Shown piece after piece: positions 1 through 11,916 of a stretch of 64,000 nt of DNA. The stretch spans positions 35,841 through 99,840 of the forward strand of contig JBBPSI010000086.1 of NCBI GenBank assembly GCA_038093515.1, read 5' to 3'. Under the pieces are notes generated by a model that ran no database searches, had not been told where the DNA came from, and saw nothing but the letters and a program-made list of their open reading frames with translations. The DNA is from Butyriboletus loyo (lineage: Eukaryota > Basidiomycota > Agaricomycetes > Boletales > Boletaceae). The position numbers and the translations under genes are program-made. Position 1 is the stretch's first letter; each line of letters starts with the position of its first letter.

Positions 1-266
1 CTAATAGGCATGTGCCACTGGCAGCGCCAGCCCTAAACAGAGTTACCGCTGGGGTTAAAATTGATAAGCGATAATTAATTAGGAAAACTTTAATTACGCA
101 CTGCAATCGACGAAAATGTGACTGGTAATTACATCAGCCGCGAACACTTGACTATTTCGATTTCCACTTTATGATCCTGTGGCGAGTCAGTCCTGGTTCA
201 GCGCTCGCCCTTTGTCGCATATATCTCCCAAGGCGCCTGAGCTCGACTTGCCAGAACATCGCAGCC

Positions 267-3201
267 ATGTCCGTCCAGCAGCCCACTTGGAATGTCCCGA
301 CTCGCCAGATAGAAGAGCCAGTCCTCAAGGTGTACAATTCCTTGACCAAGACCAAGGTACGAGTCTGATCATCCATCCACGATGTCCGACAGCGTTCACG
401 TCCGCATAGACGGAGTTCATCCCGAGAAATGGACGGCTTGTCAAATGGTATAATTGCGGCCCTACGGTATACGACGCCTCTCACATGGGCCATGCAAGGT
501 TGGCAATGTTCGATCGAGTCATGGTGATCCCTCCCTCATAGTTCTTAATCTGAAGAAACTATGTCACCCAAGACATCATCCGCAGAATCGTCTCTGATTA
601 TTTTGGCTATGACGTTCACTTTGTCATGAACATCACCGACATCGATGACAAGGTGTGTCCCCAGTTTTCTCCATCATCACGTTCCTGACGTGAAAAAGAT
701 TATACTACGGGCGCGCCAAAATCATCTTTTTGAGAATTTCCGTACTCAGACGTCTTCGCTCACTCTTGACCTTCTCGCCAAAGTACAAAACGCCTGGCAG
801 TCACATGTATTGGATAAGGTATCCAAAGGGTTACCGGACAGCATCAAGCCTACTGCGGAAAGCATACATATACTGTGGCCGCAAATCGAAGCTATCCGAG
901 ATGACATGTTTCAAAAAGCTGAGTGTTTGAAACGAGACGAAAAGTTTGAGATGCATCTTAGCACTGCCGTGGGTCTTTTCCCACTGCATGCAACCATCCT
1001 CCGACTATGCACCACAGATTCGTACAGCTTCAGCACTATTGACTGCTCGAAGAGCCCCCAAAGATAGGGAATTTGCCTTGACTCTGTTAGACGAATCCCG
1101 GGATATATTATCAGCATCTCTAGACAAAGAGGTGACAACCTTTTAATTAGGTCAGTACACAAAGTTGACTGGTCTGTGTAGTTGAGGGATACGGTGTCCG
1201 ATCCGTCCATTTTTCGTGCGCTAGCTGCATTCTGGGAGGACCAGTTTTTCAAGGATATGGATCGTCTGCGGGTTCGTAGACCTGACACGTTGACGCGTGT
1301 GACGGAGTATGTCCCAGAAATCGTAGAATTCGTGAAACGTATCAGGGAAAATGGCTATGCTTATGAGCATGAAGGCAGCGTGTATTTTGACACCATCATC
1401 TTCGACTCCTCGGAGAACCACACTTACGCGAAATTAGAACCTTGGAGCAAAGGGAACAGAGAACTACTTGCAGAAGGCGAAGGTTGGTTCTTGAAACTTT
1501 TGACATGAGTTTTGGGAACGACATTTATATCCGCACAGGGGCACTCTCGATTACTACCGGAAAACGTTCCGCATCAGATTTCGCCTTGTGGAAAGCATCA
1601 AAACCCGGGGAACCCTCGTGGCCATCACCGTGGGGTCCAGGTCGTCCAGGTTGGCATATCGAATGTTCGGTAATGGCCAGTGCGATATTTGGCGACAACA
1701 TGGACATACACTCGGGTGGCATTGATCTCGCATTTCCGCACCACGATAACGAGATGGCGCAGTCCGAGGTGAGACAATAACTCCGCGGCCCGAGACGTCC
1801 AATCTTTCTCAAGTCGCATAGGCATACCACGGGTGCAACGCGTGGGTTAACTATTTCATCCACACGGGCCACCTGCACATTGAGGGTCTCAAGATGAGCA
1901 AATCGTTGAAAAACTTCATTACCATTGACGTGAGGCCGTGGTTTTTACCGCCTAAATCGTTTACCAAAGTGTAATTCGAAATCAGGACATCCTACAAAGG
2001 TTTACCCCCCGTCAACTTCGCCTAGCATTCTTATCACAATTATGGAATGCCAAAGTGGATTTTTCCGAGTCGCTCATGACAGGCGAAGTAAAAACGATTG
2101 AGGCCACTTTCAATGTACGCGTCACCATGATGCCCAAGTGTATGTATCTGATGTCTCTCCGTAGAACTTCTTCGTGACAGTGAAGGCTCTGTTGTTGGCT
2201 AACGAGGGAAAATCGGATGGGTATCATCACTACGAAGAGCCCGAACGGGAACTCACGGATGGGTAACCATGGATTTGAGTTCTACTGTATCCCATCTTAC
2301 ACACAAATTCTTTCAGGCTTAATGACAGCAAACTAGCATTCCGCTCCGCACTTTGCGACTCCTTTAATACTCCCGAAGCTCTCAGAACACTGCGCGATTT
2401 GGTCTCACGCACGAATGTTTACATCAACACGCGCGCAAAGTCCCTAAACGTTGCCCTGGTCGAGCAATCAGCTCGATGGGTAGGCGACATGCTGCGGATC
2501 TTTGGTCTTGGGGAAGGGGAGAAGCTTGAACTAGGTTGGGGGCAAGAGATCACGAACGATGCATACGCTGCCAACGTAAGCATCCACGCTGTCACGACAT
2601 CTCTATCTGAACTGTGTCCATGCTAGCGGGAAGAGCTTTTACTTCCATATCTTCGCGCGCTTTCCTCCTTTAGGGACGGTGTCCGACAATTGGCCATTGC
2701 CAAAGGAGATGATCCCCTGAAGGAGATCTTGAAACATTGTGATCGGCTTCGTGACGAAGACTTGGTCCCGTTGGGCGTGGCACTGGACGACCAAGAAGGT
2801 ATCTCGTGCCATTTTTACATTCGTACTCACGCCAAGGTCTCTCCACAGATGGTAAAGCTCTCGTCAAACTAGTTCCTCCGTCGGAATTGATCAAGGCCCG
2901 TGACGAGAAGCGGCAGAAGCTCGAGGCTCAGGTAGCCAGAAAAGCGGCATTAGCCCAAGCCGGACAAGAGAAACGCCTTGCGAAACTAGAAAAGGGGCGT
3001 ACGCCACCCGAAGAGTTCTTCAAACCGCCAAACGTCACCGAGGGCACATATAGTCAATGGAACGAGCAAGGCATACCTACAGCGGACGGTGAGGGTGGGA
3101 AGCTGAGTAAAAACCAAGAAAAGAAGCTGTTGAAACAATGGACTGATCAGAAGAAATTGCACGAGGAGTTTTTGGCGTGGCAGCAGCAACAACAACAATA
3201 G
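267..3201 (+). CDS. Cysteinyl-tRNA synthetase (multi-exon)
   Basis: Class I aminoacyl-tRNA synthetase that charges tRNA-Cys. Seen: the first exon starts at ATG 267 ([11 protein letters not shown]) and ends at a GT donor near 356; the next exons give CGPTVYDAS followed by the HIGH-type signature HMGH (482-493), then NITDIDDK near 628-652, the zinc/cysteine-site block [15 protein letters not shown] near 1708-1755, and the KMSKS signature within [11 protein letters not shown] (about 1885-1917). A charged coiled region with many Lys/Glu and a short poly-Gln tail precedes the TAG at 3199-3201. Roughly nine or ten introns of about 50-60 bp break the frame; after removal the protein should be near 800 residues, usual for eukaryotic cytosolic CysRS. 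No frameshift or premature stop is apparent outside introns. Exact exon borders need a spliced alignment; the identity of the gene is secure from the motif order. Confidence 0.93.
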
Positions 3202-3284
3202 CGAGTTTCCCCTCGCGTTCTCCAGGCTTTCTCATCCGAGGAGACATGTATCATCAAATATACAGTAGGTTACCAGTTCAGTTG

Positions 3285-4116
3285 TTACCAATCGCACCCC
3301 TTCACAATCAGATTGGCGATGGCTTCTAATCCAAATTTATCCTGCTCGTCGAACCCATCCAACACGAGGCAATCCAGATCCAGAACCCCCAATACCACTT
3401 GGTCATTTCCGTTCGATAAAATCAGGGGACAGACGATCTCGCTTTTAGTCTCTCCGTCGCAGGCGATGTGACCAGGATACTCGTCCACATTCGCGACGAT
3501 TACCGTTTGTTGTCGTAAGAACGCGCCAGCACACACGCCTCGGGCGTGATCTGGTGAGACGTTGATAAATTGACATGCGGGCTTTCCACAGAACGGCCCC
3601 AAAAAGAGCGTGTTCTCATTTGTCGTCGCGGTGTTTTGATTTCTCGAAGGTACCCCAGTAAAACGGGGTTTAGGGAAAAGCGACGGGCTGAGGTAGAATC
3701 CTGCAATCATGCTGTCAGAATGTGGGGTTCTACGGTCTAGACCGCTTTAAATGTACATGTGGATTGATGGAAATACCGGTCGAGCGAGATGGGATCGAAA
3801 CGCGATCAGGACCAGGGACCGAAACAGTGCGAACAGAGCGGACGAAAATGTGGCTCACCACACCAGTTCACAGCACGATCGCCATGTCCGAAATGAGGCT
3901 TGAACGCGAGGAGGGCGTTGTATATCAGAGAAGATGCGTTGGCCAAGTTCGTCACCTGATAATGACGTTAGCATCGACTGGACGCACGTAGCAAGCATGT
4001 CACACCCAATGTCTTTGCGCTTCCAGTAGGTGCTGTAACTGGTCGTGGACGTGGATCCAAAATTCGGCCTTTGAAGTGATCTCTGCAGGGACAAGCGACG
4101 AATCTGCGTGAGGCAT
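3285..4116 (-). CDS. Free methionine-(R)-sulfoxide reductase, GAF-domain type (fRMsr)
   Basis: Predicted to reduce free methionine-R-sulfoxide in the cytosol, an antioxidant repair function. Three exons on the minus strand: ATG at 4116 (MPHADSSLVPAEITSKAEF), an intron with GTGTGA donor and ATCAG acceptor, an exon reading VTNLANASSLIYNALLAFKP and ending near RAVNWC, a second intron, then a long last exon with GFYLSPSL, LGPFCGKPACQFI, ARGVCAGAFLRQQTVIV, EYPGHIACDGETKSEIVCPL and VLGVLDLDC. The GRGVCG-like, HIACD and SEIV blocks with spaced cysteines are characteristic of the fRMsr GAF family (yeast YKL069W type). Total length of about 190 residues fits the family. The gene is convergent with the CysRS gene; only about 80 bp separate the two stop codons. 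Confidence 0.88.
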
Positions 4117-4259
4117 GTTGTTGGTGTTTCAAAGCACCAAGATCTGCTTGTGAGTATTGCTTATGTAAAGTAGGGGGTTACGCACCCAGCCGTACTTACT
4201 CTCAACCACACCACCGAACGCAGGAAGACGGCCCCTCCTACTCATCTAATGAGGTTTGG

Positions 4260-5392
4260 ATGCTTGAATTCGACGAGTGCAGTCAGATACTCGTCCCAAA
4301 TCCGTTTGCAGACGATAGCTCCACGGTGTCGTCAAGTAACAGTCATGAAACCCTCGTCACTCTAGCACTCGACGCCTCCTCGTCCGAGCACCATCCTCTT
4401 CGTAGCCGATCCGTTTCGCCAGCGTGTCGCTGCAATACGCCGAGTATACCATCCGTCGTCGTGGTTGGCAGCGAGGTCGAGACACGGCCTAGGCTGACGA
4501 GGCTGCTAAGCTCGTACGGGTCGTCTACCAAAGTGGCTGCTGAGGAAGACCGGACTGCCGATAGCGAGGTACCTTGCGATGGGAGCGATATCATTATACA
4601 CCCCGTTTGTCCATTCCATCATGTGTCCTTCATATCGCTCACTCTTCTATTCAATCACAGGTCGGTCCCAATGACTCTCTTGCTGGCGTTGCCCTCCGCT
4701 ATGGCGTTTCCATCGCTGCCCTTCGCCGCGCCAACAAATTATGGCCGTCTGACCCAATCCATCTCCGTACTGAGCTTTTAATCCCGCTCGGGGATACTCT
4801 TCACGCCAGGCACAGACCTTCCCACGACGCGAGTACGGACACAAGTTTGCGATCCACTGTCGAATCAACACCTAGTTTGTCTCCTGATCTTGTCGCATCC
4901 TCCTTCGTTGCCGCACGGAATATGATCATATCCGTGCTTCCGGCGCGCATATCTTTGGAATCATCAAGTTCGAAGGCAAGCGCGAGCGAGGACCATGAAT
5001 TGGATGACCTTCGCGCACGCAAGATATCAGGCACCGAGACTCCTTTCGCTGAAGAAGGCTACGAACTCTCTACCCTGGCGGCTCCGCATGCGCAATATAA
5101 GCGGCCTGGCATTCCACCGCCATCGCAGGCTCCATGCTCACCTACTAATAAATACCTGGACGACAATCACATACCCCCCGTCGGTGACTTGAATTCGCGG
5201 TATATTTCTTCGTCATCCACTACTTCACTAGAGCAGCTGTCTCGTGCGCAGCCTTTTACTGTGCCTCCAGTGCGCACATCGCAGCTAGAGCCGGAACCTG
5301 CCATGGAATTGCCTGTCCGTCGTCCCCGCATTCAACGATCATCGTTTATGGATGGTCGGTGCACACCATCAATGTCAAATGCCTTTAAGTAG
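4260..5392 (+). CDS. LysM domain protein (intracellular LYSMD-like)
   Basis: Two exons: 4260-4568 and 4661-5392, with an intron of 92 bp (GTACCT...CACAG) in phase 0. Exon 1 encodes a serine-rich acidic N-terminus. Exon 2 opens with a single LysM: VGPNDSLAGVALRYGVSIA, then LRRANKLWPSDPIHLRTELL, ending IPLGDT. After it comes a long low-complexity Ser/Pro region with no recognised domain. No signal peptide or membrane segment is visible, so this is more like the cytosolic LysM proteins (LYSMD family) than secreted chitin-binding LysM effectors. ATG 4260 is the first in-frame ATG; the frame is open for some distance upstream but holds no ATG. Function is inferred only from the domain. Confidence 0.72.
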
Positions 5393-6283
5393 ACCAACGA
5401 TACACGTTATGGGTATTTTATCTGTTACTGTCACGTCATTAATGGCAGCTCTCGCTTTCATGAGGGTGATTCTTGTTGGCGTTAGAATGCGCATTTAGTT
5501 GATATCCTCGCAGCAGGCCTTCCCTCAGGCCCCAGATTCGGCTGCTGTTTATCTTATCGGTAGCAGCTATGCTTGCTGGGGCCGGATCTTGAACAGTTTA
5601 ACACGACAAGCTGTCCTCGGTGCTCTAAGGAATGTATCCGAGGTTGTCTGACTCGTGATTTTATGGATAGAATTTTCAAAATATAGATATTACTGATTCG
5701 ATTAGTCAAAGTACTCTGAGTACCACCCCTTGCGACTTTTTTTTTTCGTCTCTACATTTACAATCTACATGTGTCTTGGATCTCACTTTTCTGGACGCAG
5801 CTCCATAGACATCAAATAAAAGATTCATCATTGGCTGTTTCTGTCTCTGATGGAACTAGTACGGTCCGGGTAGTCTTCCCGAGCTTTTTCCGGCTGCGTT
5901 CTGAGAACTCGCGCTCACCGGCGCTAGTCCTATACAAAACAAAAGGTACCTGTGTTTATCTTCAGCTCCCTGGAGCGCTAATTAATGCTGCTGGCTAACA
6001 TCCGCAGAAACGATTATGGCTGTCAATTATCCCGGGTACACTGGTGGTGTGCTGGAGGCCCTAGTACAACGCAGACACTTCGGGGGTATGTCGTTCAGTC
6101 AATCTCAGTCAAACTCGCACGTCGGGTTCATGTGACTCTCGGCGACTCAGTCTCATCGATGGGCCTCCGCCCGGGAGTCCATCTGACTATTTCAGGACGG
6201 ACATTCAAGAGAATAAATGATACGACCACGCTTATTCCCTTCACTCTCTTACCTACGTACCCAAGAATCCCGACTACTTCGAC
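5393..6283. other. Intergenic region between LysM gene and sugar transporter
   Basis: About 890 bp without a recognisable gene. It should hold the terminator of the LysM gene and the promoter of the transporter. A T-run lies near 5738-5747. A 75-codon open frame at 5771-5998 shows no family resemblance and is treated as chance. Confidence 0.5.
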
Positions 6284-8201
6284 ATGGATAGGCTAGGGCA
6301 TCCCCGCCTAAGCGGTACTGTCCTCGTTGCTGCCATCACCTCCGTTTGTAGCTTTGGATTTTGGCTCTTTGGCTATGATCAAGGAGTTATGTCTGGTGTT
6401 GTGGTCTCTCAGCCGTGGCTCACACAAATGGGCAATCCGAGCACCGTCATGATTGGTACAATCACGTCTCTTTATGATATCGGTGCCGTCGTTGGTGCCA
6501 TCATAGCTGCCAGCACTTCCGAGCGACTGGGTCGAAAACAAACACTTATTTTCGGCGCAACTGTCCTCATCATAGGTTCGGTGCTGATGGGCTCAGCATT
6601 CGAACGGATCCAGATGATGGTGGCGCGCATTATCACTGGTATTGGTAAGGTTCTCTTTTGCATTCCGAGGGGTCGACTGAACGTCTTCAGGGATTGGCTA
6701 CATTACGTCGGGTGAACTTCAAGTTCAGCTTCGCATCTAGCCCAGGCTACTCACGATATCTGCCTTACCAGTGTGCCCTGTCTATCAAAGCGAGATAACG
6801 TTGCCGGAGCACCGTGGCTGGCTAGTTTGCTGCCAACTGTCGAGCATGCTCGGCGGGCTCTTGCTTGCATATTGGATGAACTACGGATTCTATTTCCACA
6901 GCAGCTCAGTGCAGTGGCGCTTCCCCCTGCTTTTTCAATGTATCTTCGCTATCTACGTCATCGCCGTCGCGCTCTGGCTTCCCGAAACCCCGCGCTGGCT
7001 CATGCAGCACGACCCTACACCCGATCGGGGTACCACCGTGCTTGCAAAGTTGCGAGGTGTTTCGTCTGATCATCCTGTAGTTCAGCATGAGCGGGCAGAA
7101 ATCCTGCACGCCATCGCCCTCGAGGCAAAGGAGGCAGGCTCTTGGTCGGACCTTTTCAAGGACCATGGCATCCGGGGAAACAAGCGGTTCTACCTTGCCC
7201 TCGGCATCCAGTTTATGCAACAAATGACTGGTACGTCTGTGTAGCAACATGCAATCGCGCGGTGCACGAAATCATTTTCTCAGGCATCAACATCATTACA
7301 TACTATGCACCAACGTTGTTCCAACAGAGTCTAGGCATGTCACAAGAACGATCTCTTTTCATTGGCGGTTTCCTCCAAGTGTGGTATATCATGGCCTCCT
7401 TTGTTACCGTAAGCATATCAGCGACCATACTTCTTTGGCATCTAACTGCAGCATACCGCATATAGTGGTACACTATCGATCGTGTCGGACGTCGCAAGCT
7501 CTGGATCTCGATGGCATACATGCAGTGTCTCGTCCTCATACTTGAAGCCATCTGCGTCAAGCTGAACACGTATCGGGCAAGCATTGGCGCTATATTCTTG
7601 ATTTTTGCTTACGAAGCGTGCTTTACTTGGGGTCGGTCATTCTGTTTTTTGTTGTCTTGTTTATTTCCGATGCGTTCATGTAGGATGGATGGCGACCGTC
7701 TGGATTTACCCCCCGGAGATCCTACCTCTCAAGCTTCGTGCCAAGGGCGCCGCGCTTGCAGCTGCCGCCGATTTTCTGGGAAATTTTGTGGTTGGTTATT
7801 TCATCACCCCCTTTTTGAGCAGCAGAACGGTGTTGATCCAAGTGGTTGTATTGTAGGTCGTTCAGATCACACCGCCCGCGTTACACAACATTGGATACAA
7901 GACGTACATCATCTTCGCAGTCTTCAACTTTGTTAATGCATATATCGTCTGGGCGTTCTATCCCGAGACTGCCGGACTCACGCTCGAGTCGGTCGACGAC
8001 CTGTTCCGGCGAGCTGAGAAACCTGATGCAGATGGCTCACGCAAGTTTGAATTGCAATGGTCAATCGTTGGGAAGGCAGCGGCCACTGTGGAGAGGGCTA
8101 AGAGGGACCGTGTTGCTGGCGTTGAGGGTGCGGTACAGTCACGCATGGCTCGGGAAAAAGAATCCACCGATAGCATGGAAGTGGTTGAGGCGAAACCTTG
8201 A
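6284..8201 (+). CDS. MFS sugar transporter (hexose transporter family)
   Basis: Plasma-membrane sugar:proton symporter or facilitator of the major facilitator superfamily, sugar-porter branch. Seen in order: FGYDQGVMSG in TM1, ERLGRKQTL in the TM2-TM3 loop, ARIITGIG, VYQSEI, PETPRWLMQHD at the end of the first half, QQMTG and ITYYAPTLF in TM7, DRVGRRKLW in the second-half loop, YPPEILPLKLRAKGAAL, and FYPETAGLTLESVDDLF near the C-terminus. All are hallmark sugar-porter motifs. About six short introns split the frame (for example GTAAGG near 6645 and the one before GINIITYYAP near 7284). The stop is TGA at 8199-8201 after a charged cytosolic tail (SMEVVEAKP). About 520-530 residues are expected, normal for the family. 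Substrate cannot be told from sequence alone. Confidence 0.9.
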
Positions 8202-9011
8202 CAAGTCTACATACCCATGTCATCCCCGGACTGAGTAGGTTCGAAAAAATGACGGATTTCGAGAACTGCAGACTGCAGCTTGACCGCAGCCTCCAGCTGT
8301 ATAAAGCTGGCCTTAGCAGATAGGGATCGCTGTGCTCCAATTCAAGGTCGGTATGATACAGTGTGTGCGAATGAGAGACAGTGACGACTCATATATATGT
8401 ATGTGGGGTATGTGGGGTGGGGCTGCCTGAGGACAAACGGTGACGAGCAGGATGGCAAAACGTTGGCACAAACTGATCCTGCAGTGCCGGCGTTACGAGC
8501 GCGTATATGGCATCACAGGTGCACATTTATTCACACCGCGTTCCACATGCCTCGTGCCTCGATGTATGTTGCGAGGAAACTTTGCGTTTTTTTTGTTGAA
8601 TACGAGGTATGAAGATGAGAGAGATTACCAAACAGATAACAGTGGGGCTTTTTTCATCAGCGTCCCAGCCTTGTCAGTTCCGCTCGTGGTGATCACATCT
8701 TTACTGGTTACGGCCACCTGTTCGCACTCGTAGTAGTAGTAGTTGTACTATACATCGTCGTCTTGTTGTCATTTCTCTCTCCACCAATACCGTATCATCT
8801 TCAACCATCCTAATATCATTTTTGTTTTGTTGCGATCGGCCTGAGTGATCGCGACCCGGGTTGACGAAAATTCCCCGCTTGAGGGCGCGGCCACCTCTTG
8901 GCGTCGATCACGTGTTGTCCGCATGAGGAAAACAAAGCATTCGGGTTGTTGTGGTAGCCTTGAACTTGTGGATCTGCAAACCTGGACTGTACCAGACCTT
9001 CCTCTCTCACC
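8202..9011. other. Intergenic region upstream of the Crinkler-kinase gene
   Basis: About 810 bp with no supported gene. It contains a short GTA/TAG repeat near 8730-8746. Open frames on both strands overlap each other and resemble nothing known to me. Confidence 0.5.
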
Positions 9012-11217
9012 ATGTCCGACTGGTCTCTCTGCTATTGGATACGCGGATCTCCCCTTTATATCTGCAATGCCATCAAAGTATCCCCAGACACGACAGTTCA
9101 AGAACTCACAGCGCGCATCCTTTGCGAGCCGTTCACTCTGTCTCTAACGTCATCATTATTGCATGTCTATAAGGTCCCCGACAATAATACAGTACCTGAT
9201 GACGATTCCATGGAAGATACTCTTGGTGCTTTCTCAATCTCTATGCTGGGTAAACCGTTGCGGGCCACGCGAGCGTTATCGACTTATTTCGAGTCAATCC
9301 CGCAAGGGCAGCTCCACCTCGTCATCGGTACGTGGCACTCGACTCGTATGTTTAAGTTGACACCCACGACGATCATCGTTCGCCTCTGCAGATATCCCAA
9401 ATTTGGTAGTTCGCTGCTGGTGTCGAGGAGTTGACCGTTCCTTTACAGTCAGAGCCTCAGGGCTTGAGACGGTTGATCTGCTCAAGGGTGCGATCAAGGC
9501 CAACAAACACAAGGCTCTCAGTGACGTACCTGAGGCTTCCTTAACACTTTACAAGATATCGACCACGGTCGATGATCTCCCTGAGATTCTAAGTGCTACT
9601 GGAACGGGGCAGCTCTTGGATGAAGGCCAGCTCCTGGGAGCGGCCTTCAGCGATGTTCCTTTTTCTGAGCACCCAGGTGTTGCTATAGAGTGGCTTGATG
9701 AAAGTAAGGAAGATGTTCATAAGGCAGAATGGTGCTCACCCACGTTTCCAGGCGTGGCTAAACCTCCTCCATCGGCGTACCGTTCTGTCGCGAACGGAGA
9801 TCCGATCGCCAGCGCTCGAATTGCATTCCTCACACACGCTCCAAAGGACAAGCCCTCTACCTCTGGCACGCCTTCCTCTTTTAGGACGCGACAGAACGGT
9901 TGCAAATTCATTCCCTGCGGTCGTGCTCTGGATAACAAATACGAGGATGAAGAAACGATCCCGACCACATTACTCCACCCTGTCTTTGGTCAGTTCGTCG
10001 ACGACTGTCAGAGCATCGAGATCACGGCCAACGACAATCGCCTTGCCAAGGATCTCGAGATCGCCATGTCGAACTTACACAAAAATGAAGCAGAGCGGGT
10101 TGAATGCGTCAATGAGGTACTCGGGCGTCATCAGATCCATTTTACAATCTCCAAAATCCAAAAGACGGATTATTTGGTGGACGGAGATATGTCAGTGAAT
10201 GGACATCGCTATGTGATCGCTGAGTTCAAGAACGAAGCCGGGAGTACTTCGGCGGAACCGTATTTCGAAGCGATAGCATATTATCTGGAGTCAACTAGGG
10301 AGCTCGCCGCAAAGCACCCGAGGTCTCCTCTTCCATGTTTGCTTCTCACTATTTTCGGTCAGTACCCGTCAATCTATCATTCTTCTTGGTTCCACCGATT
10401 TTTTGCAGGGCCGTACATTGTCTTCGCCGGCGCTGCCTGGAACCTGCGACCGACCATACAAGTGCTGTCGACGCCCATCGCGTTTCATTTTCACTCCACC
10501 GATACCCAGAACCAACTTACCGTGGCACGTCACATGGCTGCTTTTCGCAAAGCTACCCACACGCTAGAAGAGTATTACAGGAGCCTTCGAGCAATGACTC
10601 TTTCCGACACGATTCCGCCACCCATGCAACTTTTCCCGCATCCAACGACTTACACATCAATTTTGGACAAAACCACAAAAAGGTTCAAGTACAAGGAGGA
10701 AGTAGTCAAGAAGAAGCTAATATTTTTCGCAACCGACGAGAACGGCGTTGAATTCTGTATCAAATTCGCTCGAGCCTATTCGTTTGACGCCCATGAATAT
10801 CTAGCCTCCCTCGAATGTGCCCCGGTCTTGCGAGGGATCGACGAAATCCCTGGTGGCTGGTTCATGGTCGCCTTCGAGGCACTCCGTGGGTTTGAGACTC
10901 TCGAGGCCCGCAAGCAAGATCTTCCACCATCTGCCTTCACTGAGATATCCGAGAAGCTGACCAAGTTCCATGAAGCTGGTTTCGTCCATGGTGATATTCG
11001 TGATGTGAATGTCATGGTATCAAAGACGGAGACGGACAAGCGCATAATGATCGTCGACTTTGACTGGTCGGGAAGGATTGGAGAGGCACGATACCCAGCG
11101 CACGTGAACACTACAACAGTAACACGACCACCAGATGCTCTTGATGGGAAGAGTATTACAGCAGCGCATGATGATTTTATGCTCGCTGACATTCGTCGAT
11201 CCAAGTGTAAGAATTAG
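9012..11217 (+). CDS. Crinkler-like protein: ubiquitin-like header + nuclease-fold segment + protein kinase
   Basis: Exon 1 is 9012-9327 and exon 2 starts at 9392; two further in-frame introns are likely at 9704-9751 and 10358-10408. The N-terminus (MSDWSLCYWIRGS) and a second module at the start of exon 2 (NLVVRCWCRGVDRSFTV, then KGAIKAN) resemble the ubiquitin-like header of Crinkler (CRN) proteins; the header may be duplicated. The middle has D..(x)n..EFK (VDGDMS near 10177, AEFKNE near 10216), compatible with a PD-(D/E)XK restriction-endonuclease fold. The C-terminal half is a kinase: ATP-site Lys in FCIKFARAY (about 10750), catalytic loop HGDIRDVN (10987-11010) and DFDW in place of DFG (about 11056). 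In known Crinkler-type effectors the header precedes nuclease or kinase tails that act in the host or rival nucleus. No signal peptide is seen. The role here is inferred; the kinase call is firm, the nuclease call tentative. Confidence 0.75.
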
Positions 11218-11387
11218 ATCATAATACATACTTGGTATCCAGACTTGCGCTCGTTACAGCGGTTTGCAAAAGTCTGTGCAAAATGCAAAATCCAGTTTTG
11301 CCCGGCACAGACTGCCAGAGAAGGACCCCAGAAGCAGCCCTAGACACATTTGGTAGGAGGAAACAAAAAATGCTTTGTGTTTTTTTT

Positions 11388-11908
11388 TGTTGGATATGAG
11401 GAGGGGGGGTTGTATATGTTGCAGTGATGAGTCTGAGTAGAAAAGACAATTTCCTGCTAAACTATAGACAGGAGAATTGTGACAAAGCCTCATCAGATTT
11501 TTCTACTGGGTTTATATATAGTCATGAGATGACTAATCATATTTGTTAAATCTTGTTACCAAGATTTCCCATGAGCTGAGTCATAACAACACAGCTATTA
11601 CCAATCAAGAGATAGGTATACTAATGATAATTACTAATGTTTCACATGCCACTTAAGTGATGAGAATTGTGCCTGAAGTACATATATCCCTTAAACCCCA
11701 AGGAGTCTGAGGCCTGCTGTAGAAATGGTGCTAGTGAGGATGTACCAAAGGTACTCACTTGGTTTGGTTGCTAGGCCTGCTGTCACACATTGTAGTAAGA
11801 GAACAAGATCAATTAGAACTCAGATGAGCTGAGTTTGAAGTACATATACTGACTGACTACATGTATTATGTAATCAGTATATTATATAATACTAATATAC
11901 ATTCAACA
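11388..11908 (-). mobile_element. LTR-F: Copia-type LTR (3' LTR of a Copia relic)
   Basis: Read on the minus strand it starts TGTTGAATGTATATTAG and ends CATATCCAACA, about 521 bp, with a TATA-like TATATATAAACCC. Immediately before its start (minus sense) is a purine tract CATGGGGGAG, the expected polypurine tract of a Copia element. The RNase H relic at 13324-13800 lies upstream in the same sense, separated only by a later LTR insertion. Confidence 0.7.
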
Positions 11909-11916
11909 CTCCCCCA

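Noticed and set aside
152..493. 113-codon minus-strand frame over the start of the CysRS gene
   Set aside because: Antisense to conserved CysRS exons including the HIGH motif; no independent support.
8731..8746. Tandem GTA units as a possible CRISPR-like or regulatory repeat
   Set aside because: A simple trinucleotide run too short to be more than a microsatellite.
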